From Thermoplasmatales archaeon SW_10_69_26 (GTDB lineage: Archaea; Thermoplasmatota; SW-10-69-26), in contig PXUB01000003.1 in the NCBI GenBank assembly GCA_003009755.1, positions 1 to 64,000 of the forward strand: a DNA stretch of 64,000 bases, written 5' to 3'. Every line of letters starts with the position of its first letter. Positions within the stretch are counted from its first letter, which is position 1. The notes beneath the pieces are model-generated. The model was given only the letters and a program-made list of their open reading frames with translations, was not told the origin of the DNA and did not search any database. The position numbers and the translations under genes were made by a program. Below are positions 26,562 through 35,173 of the stretch, piece after piece.

Positions 26562-27851
26562 GTGCCCTCGATCCCCACCACGATCCTGCCTGACAGCACG
26601 CTCTCCTTGATGCGCAAGCCCTACGATTTCATCCGCGAGGAGTGCCAACGCCAGGGCGCCGACCTCTTCGCGACCCGGCTCATGCTCGAGCCGACGATCT
26701 GCGTGACCGGCCCCGAGGCCGCCGAGCTCTTCTACGACGAGGACCGGTTCCGACGCTACGGCGCCGCCCCGGTCCGCGTCCAGAAGACCCTCTTCGGCGA
26801 CGAGGGCATCCAGAGCCTCGACGGCCAGGCCCACCGCCACCGCAAACGGATGCTGATGGACCTGACCACGCCGGAACGGGCCCGGGACCTGGCAGTGCGC
26901 TTCCGGCAACTGTGGCGGTCGACGGTGCCCCGCTGGGCCAGCGCCGACCGCGTCGTGCTCTACGACGAGGTGCGCGAGCTGATCACCCGCAGCGTGTTGC
27001 CCTGGGCCGGCATCCCCGTCGACGAGGACGAGATCCCGACGCGGACCCGCCAGCTCAGCAGCCTCTTCGAGACCGCCGGCGCCGTCGGACCCAAGCATTG
27101 GAAGGGCCGCATGGACCGATGGCAGGCCGACCGCTGGGCCGGTGACCTGATCCAAAGCGTCCGCGATGGCGAGATCGATCCACCGGAGGGCTCCCCGCTG
27201 CACGAGGTCGCCTGGCACCACGACCTGGCCGAGCGGCTGCTCGACCCGCGCGAGGCCGGCGTCGAGCTGTTGAACCTCCTGCGGCCGACCGTCGCCGTCG
27301 GCGTCTACATCACTTTCGTCGCCCACGCCCTCCACCAACACCCCACCTGGGACGACGACATCGACGACGAGCGAGCCTCGCGCTGGTTCGCCGAGGAGGT
27401 CCGCCGACACTACCCCTTCTTCCCCGTCGTCGCCGCCCGCACGCGGCGATCGTTCACCTGGAAGGGCTACCGGTTCCCCGCCGACCGCCGCGTCCTCTTG
27501 GACGTCGACGGCACCAACCACGACCTCCGCGTGTGGGAGGACCCCCACGAGTTCCGGCCCGAACGCTTCCGCGAGGCCGACCACGGCCCCTACGGCTTCA
27601 TCCCGCAAGGCGGCGGCGACCCCGAGACCGGCCACCGATGTCCCGGCGAGGACATCACGCTGGCTCTCACGGAGACGGCGCTGGACTGCCTGCAGCAGAC
27701 CAGCTACGGCGTGCCCGCCCAGGACCAGGCGATCGACCGCAGCCGCTTGCCCGCGTTGCCCTCCGAGGGCTTCGTGATCGACGACGTCGAGCCCCAGCCC
27801 GAGATCGAGGCCGCGATCGAACCGCCCGAACAGCGCCGGACGGCCCCCTGA
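26562..27851 (+). CDS. CYP152-type cytochrome P450 peroxygenase
   Basis: 429 aa. The heme-binding region is IPQGGGDPETGHRCPGEDIT (about residues 347-366), where the Cys is the axial ligand; the GGGD-xxTGHRCPGE form is typical of CYP152 fatty-acid peroxygenases, which use hydrogen peroxide instead of a reductase. The Arg in LLRPTVAVGVYITFVA (near 250) corresponds to the substrate-carboxylate-binding Arg-Pro of that family. The N-terminus (TTILPDSTLSLMRKPYDFI) also fits. GTG 26562 gives family-normal length. Expected products are hydroxy fatty acids or terminal alkenes. Confidence 0.85.
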   Translation: MPSIPTTILPDSTLSLMRKPYDFIREECQRQGADLFATRLMLEPTICVTGPEAAELFYDEDRFRRYGAAPVRVQKTLFGDEGIQSLDGQAHRHRKRMLMDLTTPERARDLAVRFRQLWRSTVPRWASADRVVLYDEVRELITRSVLPWAGIPVDEDEIPTRTRQLSSLFETAGAVGPKHWKGRMDRWQADRWAGDLIQSVRDGEIDPPEGSPLHEVAWHHDLAERLLDPREAGVELLNLLRPTVAVGVYITFVAHALHQHPTWDDDIDDERASRWFAEEVRRHYPFFPVVAARTRRSFTWKGYRFPADRRVLLDVDGTNHDLRVWEDPHEFRPERFREADHGPYGFIPQGGGDPETGHRCPGEDITLALTETALDCLQQTSYGVPAQDQAIDRSRLPALPSEGFVIDDVEPQPEIEAAIEPPEQRRTAP

Positions 27852-27913
27852 TCCACCGTCCGCAGGGATCTCGAAGCGTTCAAGCCGATCCACCAGCGTC
27901 CTCCCCGACCACG

Positions 27914-28333
27914 ATGGTCGACACCCACCAGGACCGGGACATGAGCACGCACTTCACGGTCGTCGCCGCCCTCAACCTCGTCCTCGCCGTGCCCGCCATC
28001 CTGCTGGGCCTGTTCGTCTTCGTCGGCGGCCTGATCGGCGGCGGCGCCGTCGGCGCCTTCTCCGACGTGCCCGCGGTCGGCGGCCTCGTCGCAGGGGCCG
28101 GCATCGTCGTCGGCCTCGGCATCATCGCGTTGGCCATCCCCGCCATCGTCGCTGGCGTCGGCCTGCTCAATCGCACGTCGTGGGCCAAACCCTGGACGAT
28201 CGGGGCCGCCGTCCTGCACCTGATCAACGTCCCGATCGGCACCGCGTTCGGCATCTACGCGCTCTGGGCCATGCTCCAGCCCGAGACCGACCGCGCCCTG
28301 GGTCGGCCTACCTCGGCACCCCAACGCCCATAG
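27914..28333 (+). CDS. Small membrane protein, unknown
   Basis: 139 aa with about four hydrophobic segments (VVAALNLVLAVPAILLGLFV; GLVAGAGIVVGLGIIALAIP; a short one; IGTAFGIYALWAML). A Gly/Ala-rich loop lies between the first two. No enzyme motif is visible. Alternative start ATG 27941 (MSTHFTVV) would remove nine residues. It lies between the P450 and the Fe-alcohol dehydrogenase on the same strand. Confidence 0.65.
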   Translation: MVDTHQDRDMSTHFTVVAALNLVLAVPAILLGLFVFVGGLIGGGAVGAFSDVPAVGGLVAGAGIVVGLGIIALAIPAIVAGVGLLNRTSWAKPWTIGAAVLHLINVPIGTAFGIYALWAMLQPETDRALGRPTSAPQRP

Positions 28334-28356
28334 GCCACGCTGGGCCTCTCGGACCC

Positions 28357-29433
28357 ATGACCGACCCATCGATCCGCGAACCGGACGTGCTCAACGAGCC
28401 CGGCGCCCGCGAACGCGCCGGCTGGGCCGCCGAAGCCGCCGAGCGCGAGAACGCCTTCGTGATCGCCTCCGGCAGCGTCCAACGCGAGACCCCGATCGTC
28501 GCGGACGTCGAGGAGGCCCTCGAGGACTTCCACGTCGGCACACACGTCGGGATCGGTCAACACGCCCCCAAGGACAACGTCGAGAAGGCCACCGAGGCCG
28601 CGCGCCGCGCCGACGCCGACCTCCTCGTCTCCGTCGGCGGCGGCAGCGTGCTCGACGCCGCCAAGTTCGTGCAACGCGAGCTCTCCGACGGGTTCGAGAC
28701 CGAGATCCCCGCCCACGTCGCGATCCCGACCACGCTGTCCGGCTCCGAGTTCACGATCCTCGCCGGCTGGACCGCCGAGGGCTCCGACGGCCAGCCCGTC
28801 AAGACCGGCATGAGCGACCCCCGCATCGTGCCCGACGTCGCCCTGCTCGACGGCGAAGCCTGCACGTACACGCCGCGCTGGCTGTGGGCCGCCACCGGGA
28901 TCCGCGCCGTCGACCACGCCGTCGAAGGCATCACCAGCTCGCAAGCCACCGAGGAAAGCGACGAGCGCTGCCTCGAAGCGATCGAGCTCTTCGCCGAGCA
29001 CCTGCCCGAGGCCGTCGACGACGCCGACGACGTCGAGGCCCACACCCAGTGCCTGGAGGCGGGCCGCCAAGCCTCGGCCGGCATCAACTACGCCGCCAGC
29101 GGCGCCGGCCTCTCCCACAAGCTCGGCAAGGCGATCGGCTCCACCTGGGACGTCCCCCACGGCGTCACGAGCGCGCTCACGCTGCCCAAGGTGCTCGAGT
29201 TCGAGGCCGAGCGCCAGCCCGAACGCGTCGCGCTCATCGAGGACGCGCTGGGCGTCGACGACGCCGCGGACGCCATCCGCCAGCTCGTCGCCGACGTCGG
29301 CATCGAGCGCAAGCCGCTCAAGGAGTACGGCATCGAGGGTACAGATGTGCCCTGGATCGTCGAGTACGCGCTCGGCAAGCGCGACGACGACGTCGAGCAG
29401 CTGACGCTGGAGCTGCTGGAAGACGTGGAATAG
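28357..29433 (+). CDS. Iron-containing alcohol dehydrogenase family protein
   Basis: 358 aa. NAD-binding motif VSVGGGSVLDAAKFV near residue 95, then IPTTLSGSEFT, and the metal-site histidines in RAVDHAVEG (about 190) and WDVPHGVTSAL (about 270). This is the Fe-ADH/maleylacetate-reductase-like fold; the substrate is unknown. CCATAGG (28329-28335) lies about 26 nt before the ATG (leaderless). The 3' portion from about 29150 is duplicated in decayed form at 30564-30728 on the far side of the toxin-antitoxin pair. Confidence 0.85.
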   Translation: MTDPSIREPDVLNEPGARERAGWAAEAAERENAFVIASGSVQRETPIVADVEEALEDFHVGTHVGIGQHAPKDNVEKATEAARRADADLLVSVGGGSVLDAAKFVQRELSDGFETEIPAHVAIPTTLSGSEFTILAGWTAEGSDGQPVKTGMSDPRIVPDVALLDGEACTYTPRWLWAATGIRAVDHAVEGITSSQATEESDERCLEAIELFAEHLPEAVDDADDVEAHTQCLEAGRQASAGINYAASGAGLSHKLGKAIGSTWDVPHGVTSALTLPKVLEFEAERQPERVALIEDALGVDDAADAIRQLVADVGIERKPLKEYGIEGTDVPWIVEYALGKRDDDVEQLTLELLEDVE

Positions 29434-29552
29434 GAAGGGCGGAGGCCTGCGGGCTTGGGTCCTCCGACGATCTCAGCCTGACCAGATCGACCCGATCGGA
29501 GAACGTCCGCTGTAGCCACCGGAAGGACTAAGCCACTTGGCGGTCTTAGATA

Positions 29553-29564
29553 TGCCATATGGCA
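29553..29564. promoter_or_regulatory. Palindrome over the antitoxin start
   Basis: TGCCATATGGCA is a perfect 12-bp palindrome that includes the antitoxin ATG, a plausible autoregulatory operator of the Xre-RES operon. Confidence 0.45.
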
Positions 29565-30029
29565 CTAGGCGCCGGGGCGGGGGATGCGCCCTCTGTCGAG
29601 GCGGCAGGCGACACCGAGCTCCCGACGGTCATCCGGAGCTTGAACTTGCAGGCGTCGAGCCCGCTCGCGGTCGCCGACGAGATCGAACAGGGGTTGGGCG
29701 TCGACGCGCTGGAAGCCCTGCAAGAGACCCTCCGGTTGTCCGGTGACCAGATGGCCGAGGCCATCGGTATCTCCCCCCGAACGCTCTCCCGGAGGAGGGA
29801 CGCCGGCATGCTCACCCCCGAGGAGTCGGACCGGCTCGTTCAGCTCGGGATCCTGTTCGACGAAGCCGTCGCGCTCTTCGACGGCGAAGTCGAGCAAGCC
29901 CGCGATTGGTTCAAGCACCCGACGCGAGCTCTGGGGGACGCGTCCCCGCTGGCCACGGCCAGCACGTTCGTCGGCGCCCGCGAGGTGGAGAAGCTCATCG
30001 GCCGACTGGAGCACGGGGTCTTCGCTTGA
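29559..30029 (+). CDS. Xre/MbcA/ParS-type antitoxin
   Basis: 156 aa. A helix-turn-helix (LRLSGDQMAEAIGISPRTLSRRR, in part; about 65-90) is followed by the toxin-binding C-terminal domain: FDEAVALFDGEVEQARDWFKHPTRALG, in part, and the FVGAREVEKLIGRLEHGVFA ending. This is the DUF2384-type antitoxin that pairs with RES toxins. The stop overlaps the RES start (TTGA). Expected to repress its operon and bind the RES protein. Confidence 0.85.
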   Translation: MALGAGAGDAPSVEAAGDTELPTVIRSLNLQASSPLAVADEIEQGLGVDALEALQETLRLSGDQMAEAIGISPRTLSRRRDAGMLTPEESDRLVQLGILFDEAVALFDGEVEQARDWFKHPTRALGDASPLATASTFVGAREVEKLIGRLEHGVFA

Positions 30030-30484
30030 CTCGGATCTGGCGGATGTGCAGATCTCGCCACCTCGACGACGCCTTCGACGGCGAGGGAGCCCGACGCTAC
30101 GGCGGCCGGTGGAACAGCCCCGGAACCCGGATGGTCTACACCGCGGACAGCGCCGCCCTCGCCACGCTCGAGATCCTCGTCAACCTCGAGCAGACAGCCT
30201 TGCTCGCGGCCTACAACTTCGTCCCGGCCGACCTCGACGAGGAGTTCATCGAGGATCTCGGCAACGACGAGATGCCCGACGACTGGCGTCAGGCCCCGCC
30301 CTCCGAGAGCACGCAGCGCATCGGGGACGAGTGGATCGAAAGCGAGAGCTCCGTTGGACTGAGAGTCCCCAGTTCCGTGGTGCCTGGAGAGAACATCCTC
30401 CTGAACCCCGACCACTCCCACTTCCGGGAGATCGAGGTCCAAGAACCGATGGACTGGGACGCGGATCCCCGGCTTCTGCCCTAG
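30026..30484 (+). CDS. RES-domain toxin
   Basis: 152 aa from TTG 30026, overlapping the antitoxin by 4 nt. The core motif GARRYGGRWNSPGTRMVYTA (about residues 20-39) and the later ALATLEILVNL and VPGENILLNPDHSHF are typical of RES toxins, which belong to the ADP-ribosyltransferase fold and deplete NAD+. All expected conserved Arg, Tyr and Glu residues of the first half appear intact, so the module may be active. Confidence 0.85.
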   Translation: MTRIWRMCRSRHLDDAFDGEGARRYGGRWNSPGTRMVYTADSAALATLEILVNLEQTALLAAYNFVPADLDEEFIEDLGNDEMPDDWRQAPPSESTQRIGDEWIESESSVGLRVPSSVVPGENILLNPDHSHFREIEVQEPMDWDADPRLLP

Positions 30485-30563
30485 TAGCTCACACGTCTCG
30501 TTCCCCTTCACAGTCCGTGGGAGGTCAGTAGGGGCGTCCGACCGAGCGGGGTGGGCAACGCGA

Positions 30564-30728
30564 ACTGGGATCCCCCGCGGCGTCACGAGCGCGCTCACCC
30601 TGCCCAAGGTGCTCGAGTTCGAGGCCGAGCGCCAGCCCGAACGCGTCGCCCTCGTCGAGCACGCGCTCGGCAAGCGCGACGACGACGTCGAGCAGCTGAC
30701 GCTGGAGCTGCTGGAGAGCGTCGAGTAG
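30564..30728 (+). pseudogene. Decayed copy of the Fe-alcohol dehydrogenase 3' end
   Basis: Reads VTSALTLPKVLEFEAERQ... and ends KRDDDVEQLTLELLESVE followed by stop, nearly identical to the end of the gene at 28357-29433. An internal stretch of about 120 nt is missing, joined between short similar sequences (TCGAGGACGCGCT and TCGAGTACGCGCT in the parent). It has no start. It lies immediately beyond the Xre-RES pair in the same orientation as the parent gene. The rest of 30485-30826 holds no gene. Confidence 0.85.
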
Positions 30729-30826
30729 ACGGGTCGGCGTCCGTCTCCGTCGGGTCGAGGACGACCGTGGCCTAGCTGTCCGTCGCCTCGTTGCCCACCT
30801 CGGCCCTCAGAGGTCGGCCGGGCATC

Positions 30827-32788
30827 TTAGGGGGTGGTGTCGTCGCTGTCCACCTGGGCGCCCACGGTCCCCTTCGGGGCCACGGTGCGGTCCACGCCGG
30901 TCCCGCCGGCACCGTCCTCGTACTCGTCGCGACCGCCGCCGTCCAGCAGCGCACCGACGCCCCCGGACCAGCCGCCTCCGTTCGTGCCCCTGTCCTCGGC
31001 GGTGTAGATGTCGTTCCCGGCTCGGTCGAGCAGGAACCCCTCACCGTCCCAGTAGCCGCCGCCGTTCGTCCCTGCACCTTCCGCGGCGTAGGTGTCGTCC
31101 CCGGACCGATCAAGGAGACGGCCTTCGCCTCCGGCAGCGCCACCGTTCGTCCCTTCGAAGCCACCCTGGTACGTGTCGTTGCCCGCTCGGTCGACCAGCA
31201 GACCGCTGGCGCCGTCGGCTCCCCCACCGTTCGTGCCCACGTCGGCGGCAGCGTACGAGTCGTTCCCGGCCTCGTCGATCAAGGTTCCCTCGCCGTCGAA
31301 GTTGGCCCCCTCGTGGGCTCCGCCGTTGGTACCCGACGTCCCGGCGGTGTAGGTGTCGTCGCCACCTTCGTCGAGCAGGAAGCCCGTGCCCGAGTCCCCT
31401 CCTCCGTTCGTGCCCCTGTCCTCGGCGGTGTAGGTGTCGCTTCCGCCTCCGTCGAGCAAGGCACCCACGCCAGCGAACCATCCGCCGCCGTTCGTGCCGA
31501 GGTCTTCCGCGCCGTAGGCGTCGTTGCCAGCTCGGTCGAGCAGGAAGCCGACCCCGTCGGATGTGGCTCCGCCATTCGCACCCGAGAGACGGGCGGTGTA
31601 GGTGTCGTTGCCGGCTCGGTCAAGCAGGGAGCCGGTGCCGAGGTTGTCTCCGCCTCCGTTCGTGCCGTGCGAAGCGGCCGTGTAGGTGTCGTTCCCGGTT
31701 TCGTCGAGCAGGAACCCTGCGCCGAGCGATCCACCCCCGTTCGTGCCGACGCGATGCGCATGGTAGACGTCGTCCCCGCCCTCGTCGAACAGGAAGCCCG
31801 CACCCTCGTAGCCACCGCCGTTGGCACCACAGCTGCGGGGGTCGGTTCGATCTCCGAAGGCATCCTCGCCGTGACCGAGGTCGATCAACGCCGCGGACGC
31901 ATACTCTCTCGTCTGGAGGAGCTGGCAAGTCCCCTCGGCGAGGTTGCTGCCACCGGCGTTGTTGCGGTAGCGGTCGTCGCCTCCCCCGTCGACCAGCACA
32001 GCCACGTCTTCCTCGTAGAGGTTGTCGCAAGAGGTCAAGTCGATCGAGAACGCAGGTGCCACGGTGAGGGGGTCACAGGCGGTCTGGGCCCCCGACTGGG
32101 GGAAGGCATCCTGTAGCCGGGTGGCGGCCTGGAGGACGTGTGTTCGGGACGTGAGGATGGGTCCCAGGTCTACGCCCGCCTCGGCCAGCGGGGTCGCACC
32201 CCTCGCGGAAGCGCTCTGGTGGGACGGACGGTCGGGGTCGACATCGGTCCCGGATGCAGCCATCGCGGCTTGGGGGCGCACGGTTCCCGGGTCGTAGCCC
32301 TCGTAGGCTCGCTGCGTGGCGGCATCGAAGGCCAAGAAGGCGTCGACGAACCGCGTCAGGGCATCGTGTTGCTCCGCGGGGAGGGTGTCGAGAACCTGGA
32401 GGGCCCGCCGGTCCTCGGACGAGGGTGTGGTGTTGTGGCGATCCATGAGCGTGGTCAAGGCATCGCTGGGCGAGCCATGGTGGGGCACCTCCACGTCGGC
32501 GAGCTCGGCTCCGTGCTGGTTGGCCTGCCACTCCGCCGCCTGCCGGGTCAGGCTCACCCTGTCTGCCTCCAGCGTGACTGGGGCCTCGGTCCGGCTACCG
32601 ATCGCGCTGGCGTCCACCGAGAGCCGCTGGGCTACCGGGTCCGGGAGGAGCGGCAGGTGCAGCCGATCGCGGACGTTCGCGTCCGCTGACGGGGACGCTG
32701 CGGTGGCGGAGGTCGCCAACCCCAACAGGACCAAAGCCACCACGCCCACGCCGACGATCGCCCAAGATAGGGATCGCGTAACCGTCAT
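30827..32788 (-). CDS. Large secreted repeat protein B, GGDDxY/AGNDTY repeats
   Basis: About 653 aa from ATG 32788 (an in-frame ATG at 32836 adds 16 residues). Signal segment SLSWAIVGVGVVALVLLGLA, an alpha-rich domain (to about 265), then roughly thirteen regular repeats of about 24 residues with consensus GTNGGG-GxGFLLDRAGNDTYTAED. The C-terminus GTGVDRTVAPKGTVGAQVDS matches protein A (24167-26221). Repeat regularity is higher than in protein A and Cys insertions are absent. Presumed extracellular, Ca-binding beta-roll-like (inference). It is transcribed away from the small secreted-protein genes at 32843 and 33378. Confidence 0.72.
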   Translation of the reverse strand: MTVTRSLSWAIVGVGVVALVLLGLATSATAASPSADANVRDRLHLPLLPDPVAQRLSVDASAIGSRTEAPVTLEADRVSLTRQAAEWQANQHGAELADVEVPHHGSPSDALTTLMDRHNTTPSSEDRRALQVLDTLPAEQHDALTRFVDAFLAFDAATQRAYEGYDPGTVRPQAAMAASGTDVDPDRPSHQSASARGATPLAEAGVDLGPILTSRTHVLQAATRLQDAFPQSGAQTACDPLTVAPAFSIDLTSCDNLYEEDVAVLVDGGGDDRYRNNAGGSNLAEGTCQLLQTREYASAALIDLGHGEDAFGDRTDPRSCGANGGGYEGAGFLFDEGGDDVYHAHRVGTNGGGSLGAGFLLDETGNDTYTAASHGTNGGGDNLGTGSLLDRAGNDTYTARLSGANGGATSDGVGFLLDRAGNDAYGAEDLGTNGGGWFAGVGALLDGGGSDTYTAEDRGTNGGGDSGTGFLLDEGGDDTYTAGTSGTNGGAHEGANFDGEGTLIDEAGNDSYAAADVGTNGGGADGASGLLVDRAGNDTYQGGFEGTNGGAAGGEGRLLDRSGDDTYAAEGAGTNGGGYWDGEGFLLDRAGNDIYTAEDRGTNGGGWSGGVGALLDGGGRDEYEDGAGGTGVDRTVAPKGTVGAQVDSDDTTP

Positions 32789-32842
32789 CCGTGCGAGCCG
32801 CCCAGCGGGGAGAACCCGCCGTGCGCGGAAAAACATGAGGTC

Positions 32843-33337
32843 TTGCCGCCCAGTTGGGGCACACCTCTGACTGCTCCGGCCGCCGCCGACCATGGCGCTG
32901 GACAGAAGTTCGTGGAGATGCAGGTTGGGCAAGCGCCGCTCCCGACGGCTGGCAACCACGTTCACCTCGACCCCGCCGACCCGGTCGGCACAGAGCGGAC
33001 CGTGGCGACGTTCGAGGTCCCCGACCACGACGATCGGTTCTACCTGCACGTGACCGAGGTCCAGACCAACGGCGCGGCGGTCGAGTTCAGCGACCGCATC
33101 ACCGCCGTCAGCCCCGACGGTAACCGAAGCGAGGTCGGCGGCTACACGCCGAACGGCAACTTCGTCGCGGTCTGGGCCTGCTACGATCCCCCGGCTCCGT
33201 TCTGTTCGGATGAGCGCCATCCCGGCCTGGATCCACCCCACGTGACCGAGGCCGGAGACGGGGAGTACGAACTCCGGTTCGTCGGCCTCACGTCCCTCAG
33301 CTACACCGTCTCCGTGTACGGGTTCGTCGACGGATAG
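32843..33337 (+). CDS. Small secreted-type protein, signal peptide apparently lost
   Basis: 164 aa from TTG. From residue 12 (APAAADHGAGQKFVEM) it aligns with the mature start of its tandem neighbour at 33378 (APVAADDGAGETFVEM), then shares TVATFEVPD, YLHVTE and a GEYELRF end. The hydrophobic signal core present in the neighbour is missing, because the sequence upstream is unrelated. It may be a 5'-truncated gene or may use a non-standard start. Confidence 0.5.
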   Translation: MPPSWGTPLTAPAAADHGAGQKFVEMQVGQAPLPTAGNHVHLDPADPVGTERTVATFEVPDHDDRFYLHVTEVQTNGAAVEFSDRITAVSPDGNRSEVGGYTPNGNFVAVWACYDPPAPFCSDERHPGLDPPHVTEAGDGEYELRFVGLTSLSYTVSVYGFVDG

Positions 33338-33377
33338 TCCCCGAAGTCCTTATCCACGCCGAGACGGTTCGACTGAC

Positions 33378-33896
33378 ATGCGATGGAGGTCCGGGCTCGC
33401 GGTCTGGGTCGGTCTAGCGATGGCGTTGCTGGGGATGGCTCCGGTCGCCGCCGACGACGGCGCCGGAGAAACGTTCGTCGAAATGGAAATCGGTGACGCA
33501 CCGGCACCTACCGTCGGGTACACGACCGAGACGGACGGCGGTTTTCCCGCCGACCGGGGACGCACCGTGGACACCTTCGAGGTGCCCGACCGCTTCGACG
33601 AGTTCCACCTCTACATGACCGAGAAGCACACCGAGGCCACGACGCGCGCCGAGGTGTGGGAGAGCTTCACTGCTGAGGCGCCCAGCGGGGCCTCGGTCCA
33701 GGTCGGCGGCCACACCGGCGGCACCGGGTTCGGGTTCAGCACCTGCCTCCCGCCGGCGGTGTCCTGCACGTACGAGAAGCACCCCGGATCGAACCCGAAC
33801 TACGTCAAGCCGGCCGAGGACGGAACCTACGAACTCCGGGTGGAGGGCGTCGTGACCGGCACCTACACGGTCACCGGCTATGGGCTCAGCGGGTGA
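33378..33896 (+). CDS. Small secreted protein, unknown family
   Basis: 172 aa with a clear signal peptide (SGLAVWVGLAMALLGMAPVAA) and an acidic mature domain with two cysteines and a predicted beta fold (TVDTFEVPDRFDEFHLYMTE; YELRVEGVVTGTYTVTGYGL). CCTTATCC (33348-33355) lies about 27 nt before the ATG, so leaderless. Tandem paralogue of the frame at 32843. Confidence 0.68.
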   Translation: MRWRSGLAVWVGLAMALLGMAPVAADDGAGETFVEMEIGDAPAPTVGYTTETDGGFPADRGRTVDTFEVPDRFDEFHLYMTEKHTEATTRAEVWESFTAEAPSGASVQVGGHTGGTGFGFSTCLPPAVSCTYEKHPGSNPNYVKPAEDGTYELRVEGVVTGTYTVTGYGLSG

Positions 33897-33917
33897 GAGC
33901 CTCGGCTTCCGGGCCGC

Positions 33918-34160
33918 TCATGCGCCCCGCGGGTCGACGAGCCGGAACCCGATGTCCGAGCCCATCTGCTGATCGAACGCCAGCTGCCTGTTCAGGTACG
34001 CCAGCGATTCCAGGTAGCGCGCATTCGCCAGCGGGCCGGCATCCGTCGTCTCGAACCCGATATCCTCGGCCAACGAGACCGCCTCCCGGCGAGCCTGCTC
34101 GTCGCCGGCCGCGACCACCGTCAACGGTTCCCCGCGCACGTCGCCGGACGGAGAGGCTTC
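33918..34160 (-). pseudogene. C-terminal fragment of an NADPH-F420 reductase-like protein
   Basis: About 80 residues without a start: LTVVAAGDEQARREAVSLAED, IGFETTDAGPLANARYLESL, and LAFDQQMGSDIGFRLV before the stop. This resembles the C-terminal half of F420-dependent NADP reductase/dinucleotide-binding proteins. The N-terminal Rossmann domain is absent. No parent copy is in the window. It lies next to a second 3'-end fragment (34234-34400), forming a small graveyard of gene ends. Confidence 0.6.
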
Positions 34161-34233
34161 CGAGAAAGGAACTGTTCGAGGACGCCCCCTCCCGGGGCCG
34201 CCTCGTGACCGACCGAGCCGCTGAGGCTCCCCG

Positions 34234-34400
34234 CTATTCGAGCGTGCGGCGCTCGGCCTGCTGTTGCTCGATCGCCTTGAACAGGGCCTTGAAGTTGCCC
34301 TTGCCGAACCCTTGGGCGCCCCTACGCTGGATGATCTCTCGAAGAACATCGTCGGGCGATCCTGGATCGGGTTCGTGAACAGCTGCAGCAGGTAGCCCTC
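34234..34400 (-). pseudogene. Decayed copy of the HPPD 3' end
   Basis: About 167 nt nearly matching the 3' end of hppD (35477 onward): it encodes GAQGFGKGNFKALFKAIEQQ and LFTNPIQDRP, but a 2-nt insertion and other changes break the frame. It has the same orientation as hppD and is separated from it by the MNT-HEPN pair. Similarity continues a little past the stop codon. Confidence 0.85.
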
Positions 34401-34464
34401 GTGACCCCTGGACGTGAGTCCACCTTTCGAAACCATCAAACCGTCGCCGCTGCGTTCGCGATGC

Positions 34465-34785
34465 GTGCCGAACCGACGGAGAGACGCCGCGAGGGAGTTC
34501 GCCCGCCGGCTCGAGCAGTTGCTGGGCGACAACGTGCGGTCGATCCTCCTCTTCGGATCCGTGGCCCGCGGCGAGGACGACGCTTCCAGCGATGTGGATC
34601 TCCTGGTGATCGTTGAGGACGAAGGCGAGGTGCCCGATCTCTCTGAGGCAATCGGGTCCTGGATGGTGGAGCACGACGAGGTTCTCCAGCTCCACGTCGT
34701 CTCGCGGGAGAAGTACGAGGAGCTCCGTTCCAGAGGCACCGCGTTCGCCAACACGATCGCAAGAGAGGGCGAAGCGCTTGCCTGA
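34465..34785 (+). CDS. Minimal nucleotidyltransferase (MNT), antitoxin-type
   Basis: About 106 aa. The nucleotidyltransferase signature LLFGSVARGEDDASSDVDLL (G-S...D-x-D) is complete near residues 28-47. Proteins of this size paired with a HEPN gene form the MNT-HEPN toxin-antitoxin class, in which the MNT inactivates HEPN by AMP transfer. GTG 34465 was chosen since CTTTCGAAAC about 30 nt upstream is the only A/T-rich element; GTG 34414 is an alternative. It overlaps the HEPN frame by 8 nt. Confidence 0.8.
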   Translation: MPNRRRDAAREFARRLEQLLGDNVRSILLFGSVARGEDDASSDVDLLVIVEDEGEVPDLSEAIGSWMVEHDEVLQLHVVSREKYEELRSRGTAFANTIAREGEALA

Positions 34786-35173
34786 CGGAGCGGACCGGGA
34801 AGCGCAGGCGACCTTCGAGGAGGCCGAGCGGTTCCTCGACGAGGCTCATCGCCTCCACCGAGCGGGTTTCTCCGGGCCCTCGCTTCGATCCTCCTACTAT
34901 GCCTGTACCACGCGGCGCGAGCTCTGCTCCGTCTCGAGGGAAGCGACCCGAAGACACATCGCGGCGTGGTTTCCGAGTTCACGCGCCTCCTCGTGCGCGA
35001 GGGACCGTTCACGGAGGGAACGAGTGGCGACCTCAGCCGGGTCCTGTCAACGGTTGGAGAGCGACTATGAACCCGGCTTGGAGGTCACCCAAGAGAAGGC
35101 CAACTGGGCCCTGGAACGCGCCCGACGATTCGTGAACGAGGTAGGTGACGAACTGGCGACACGCCTGTCGTGA
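34778..35173 (+). pseudogene. HEPN-domain toxin, frame-disrupted
   Basis: The frame opens at TTG 34778 with EEAERFLDEAHRLHRAGFSG and YYAC, and ends with EVTQEKANWALERARRFVNE, both HEPN-like. The middle of the HEPN domain (YHAARALLRLEGSDPKTHRG, FTRLLVREGP) is encoded in another frame from about 34905 to 35070. So there are two compensating shifts: one base missing near 34903 and a shift back near 35065. Either the toxin is inactivated or the sequence has two errors. The intact form would be an RNase-like HEPN toxin partner of the MNT. Confidence 0.7.
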
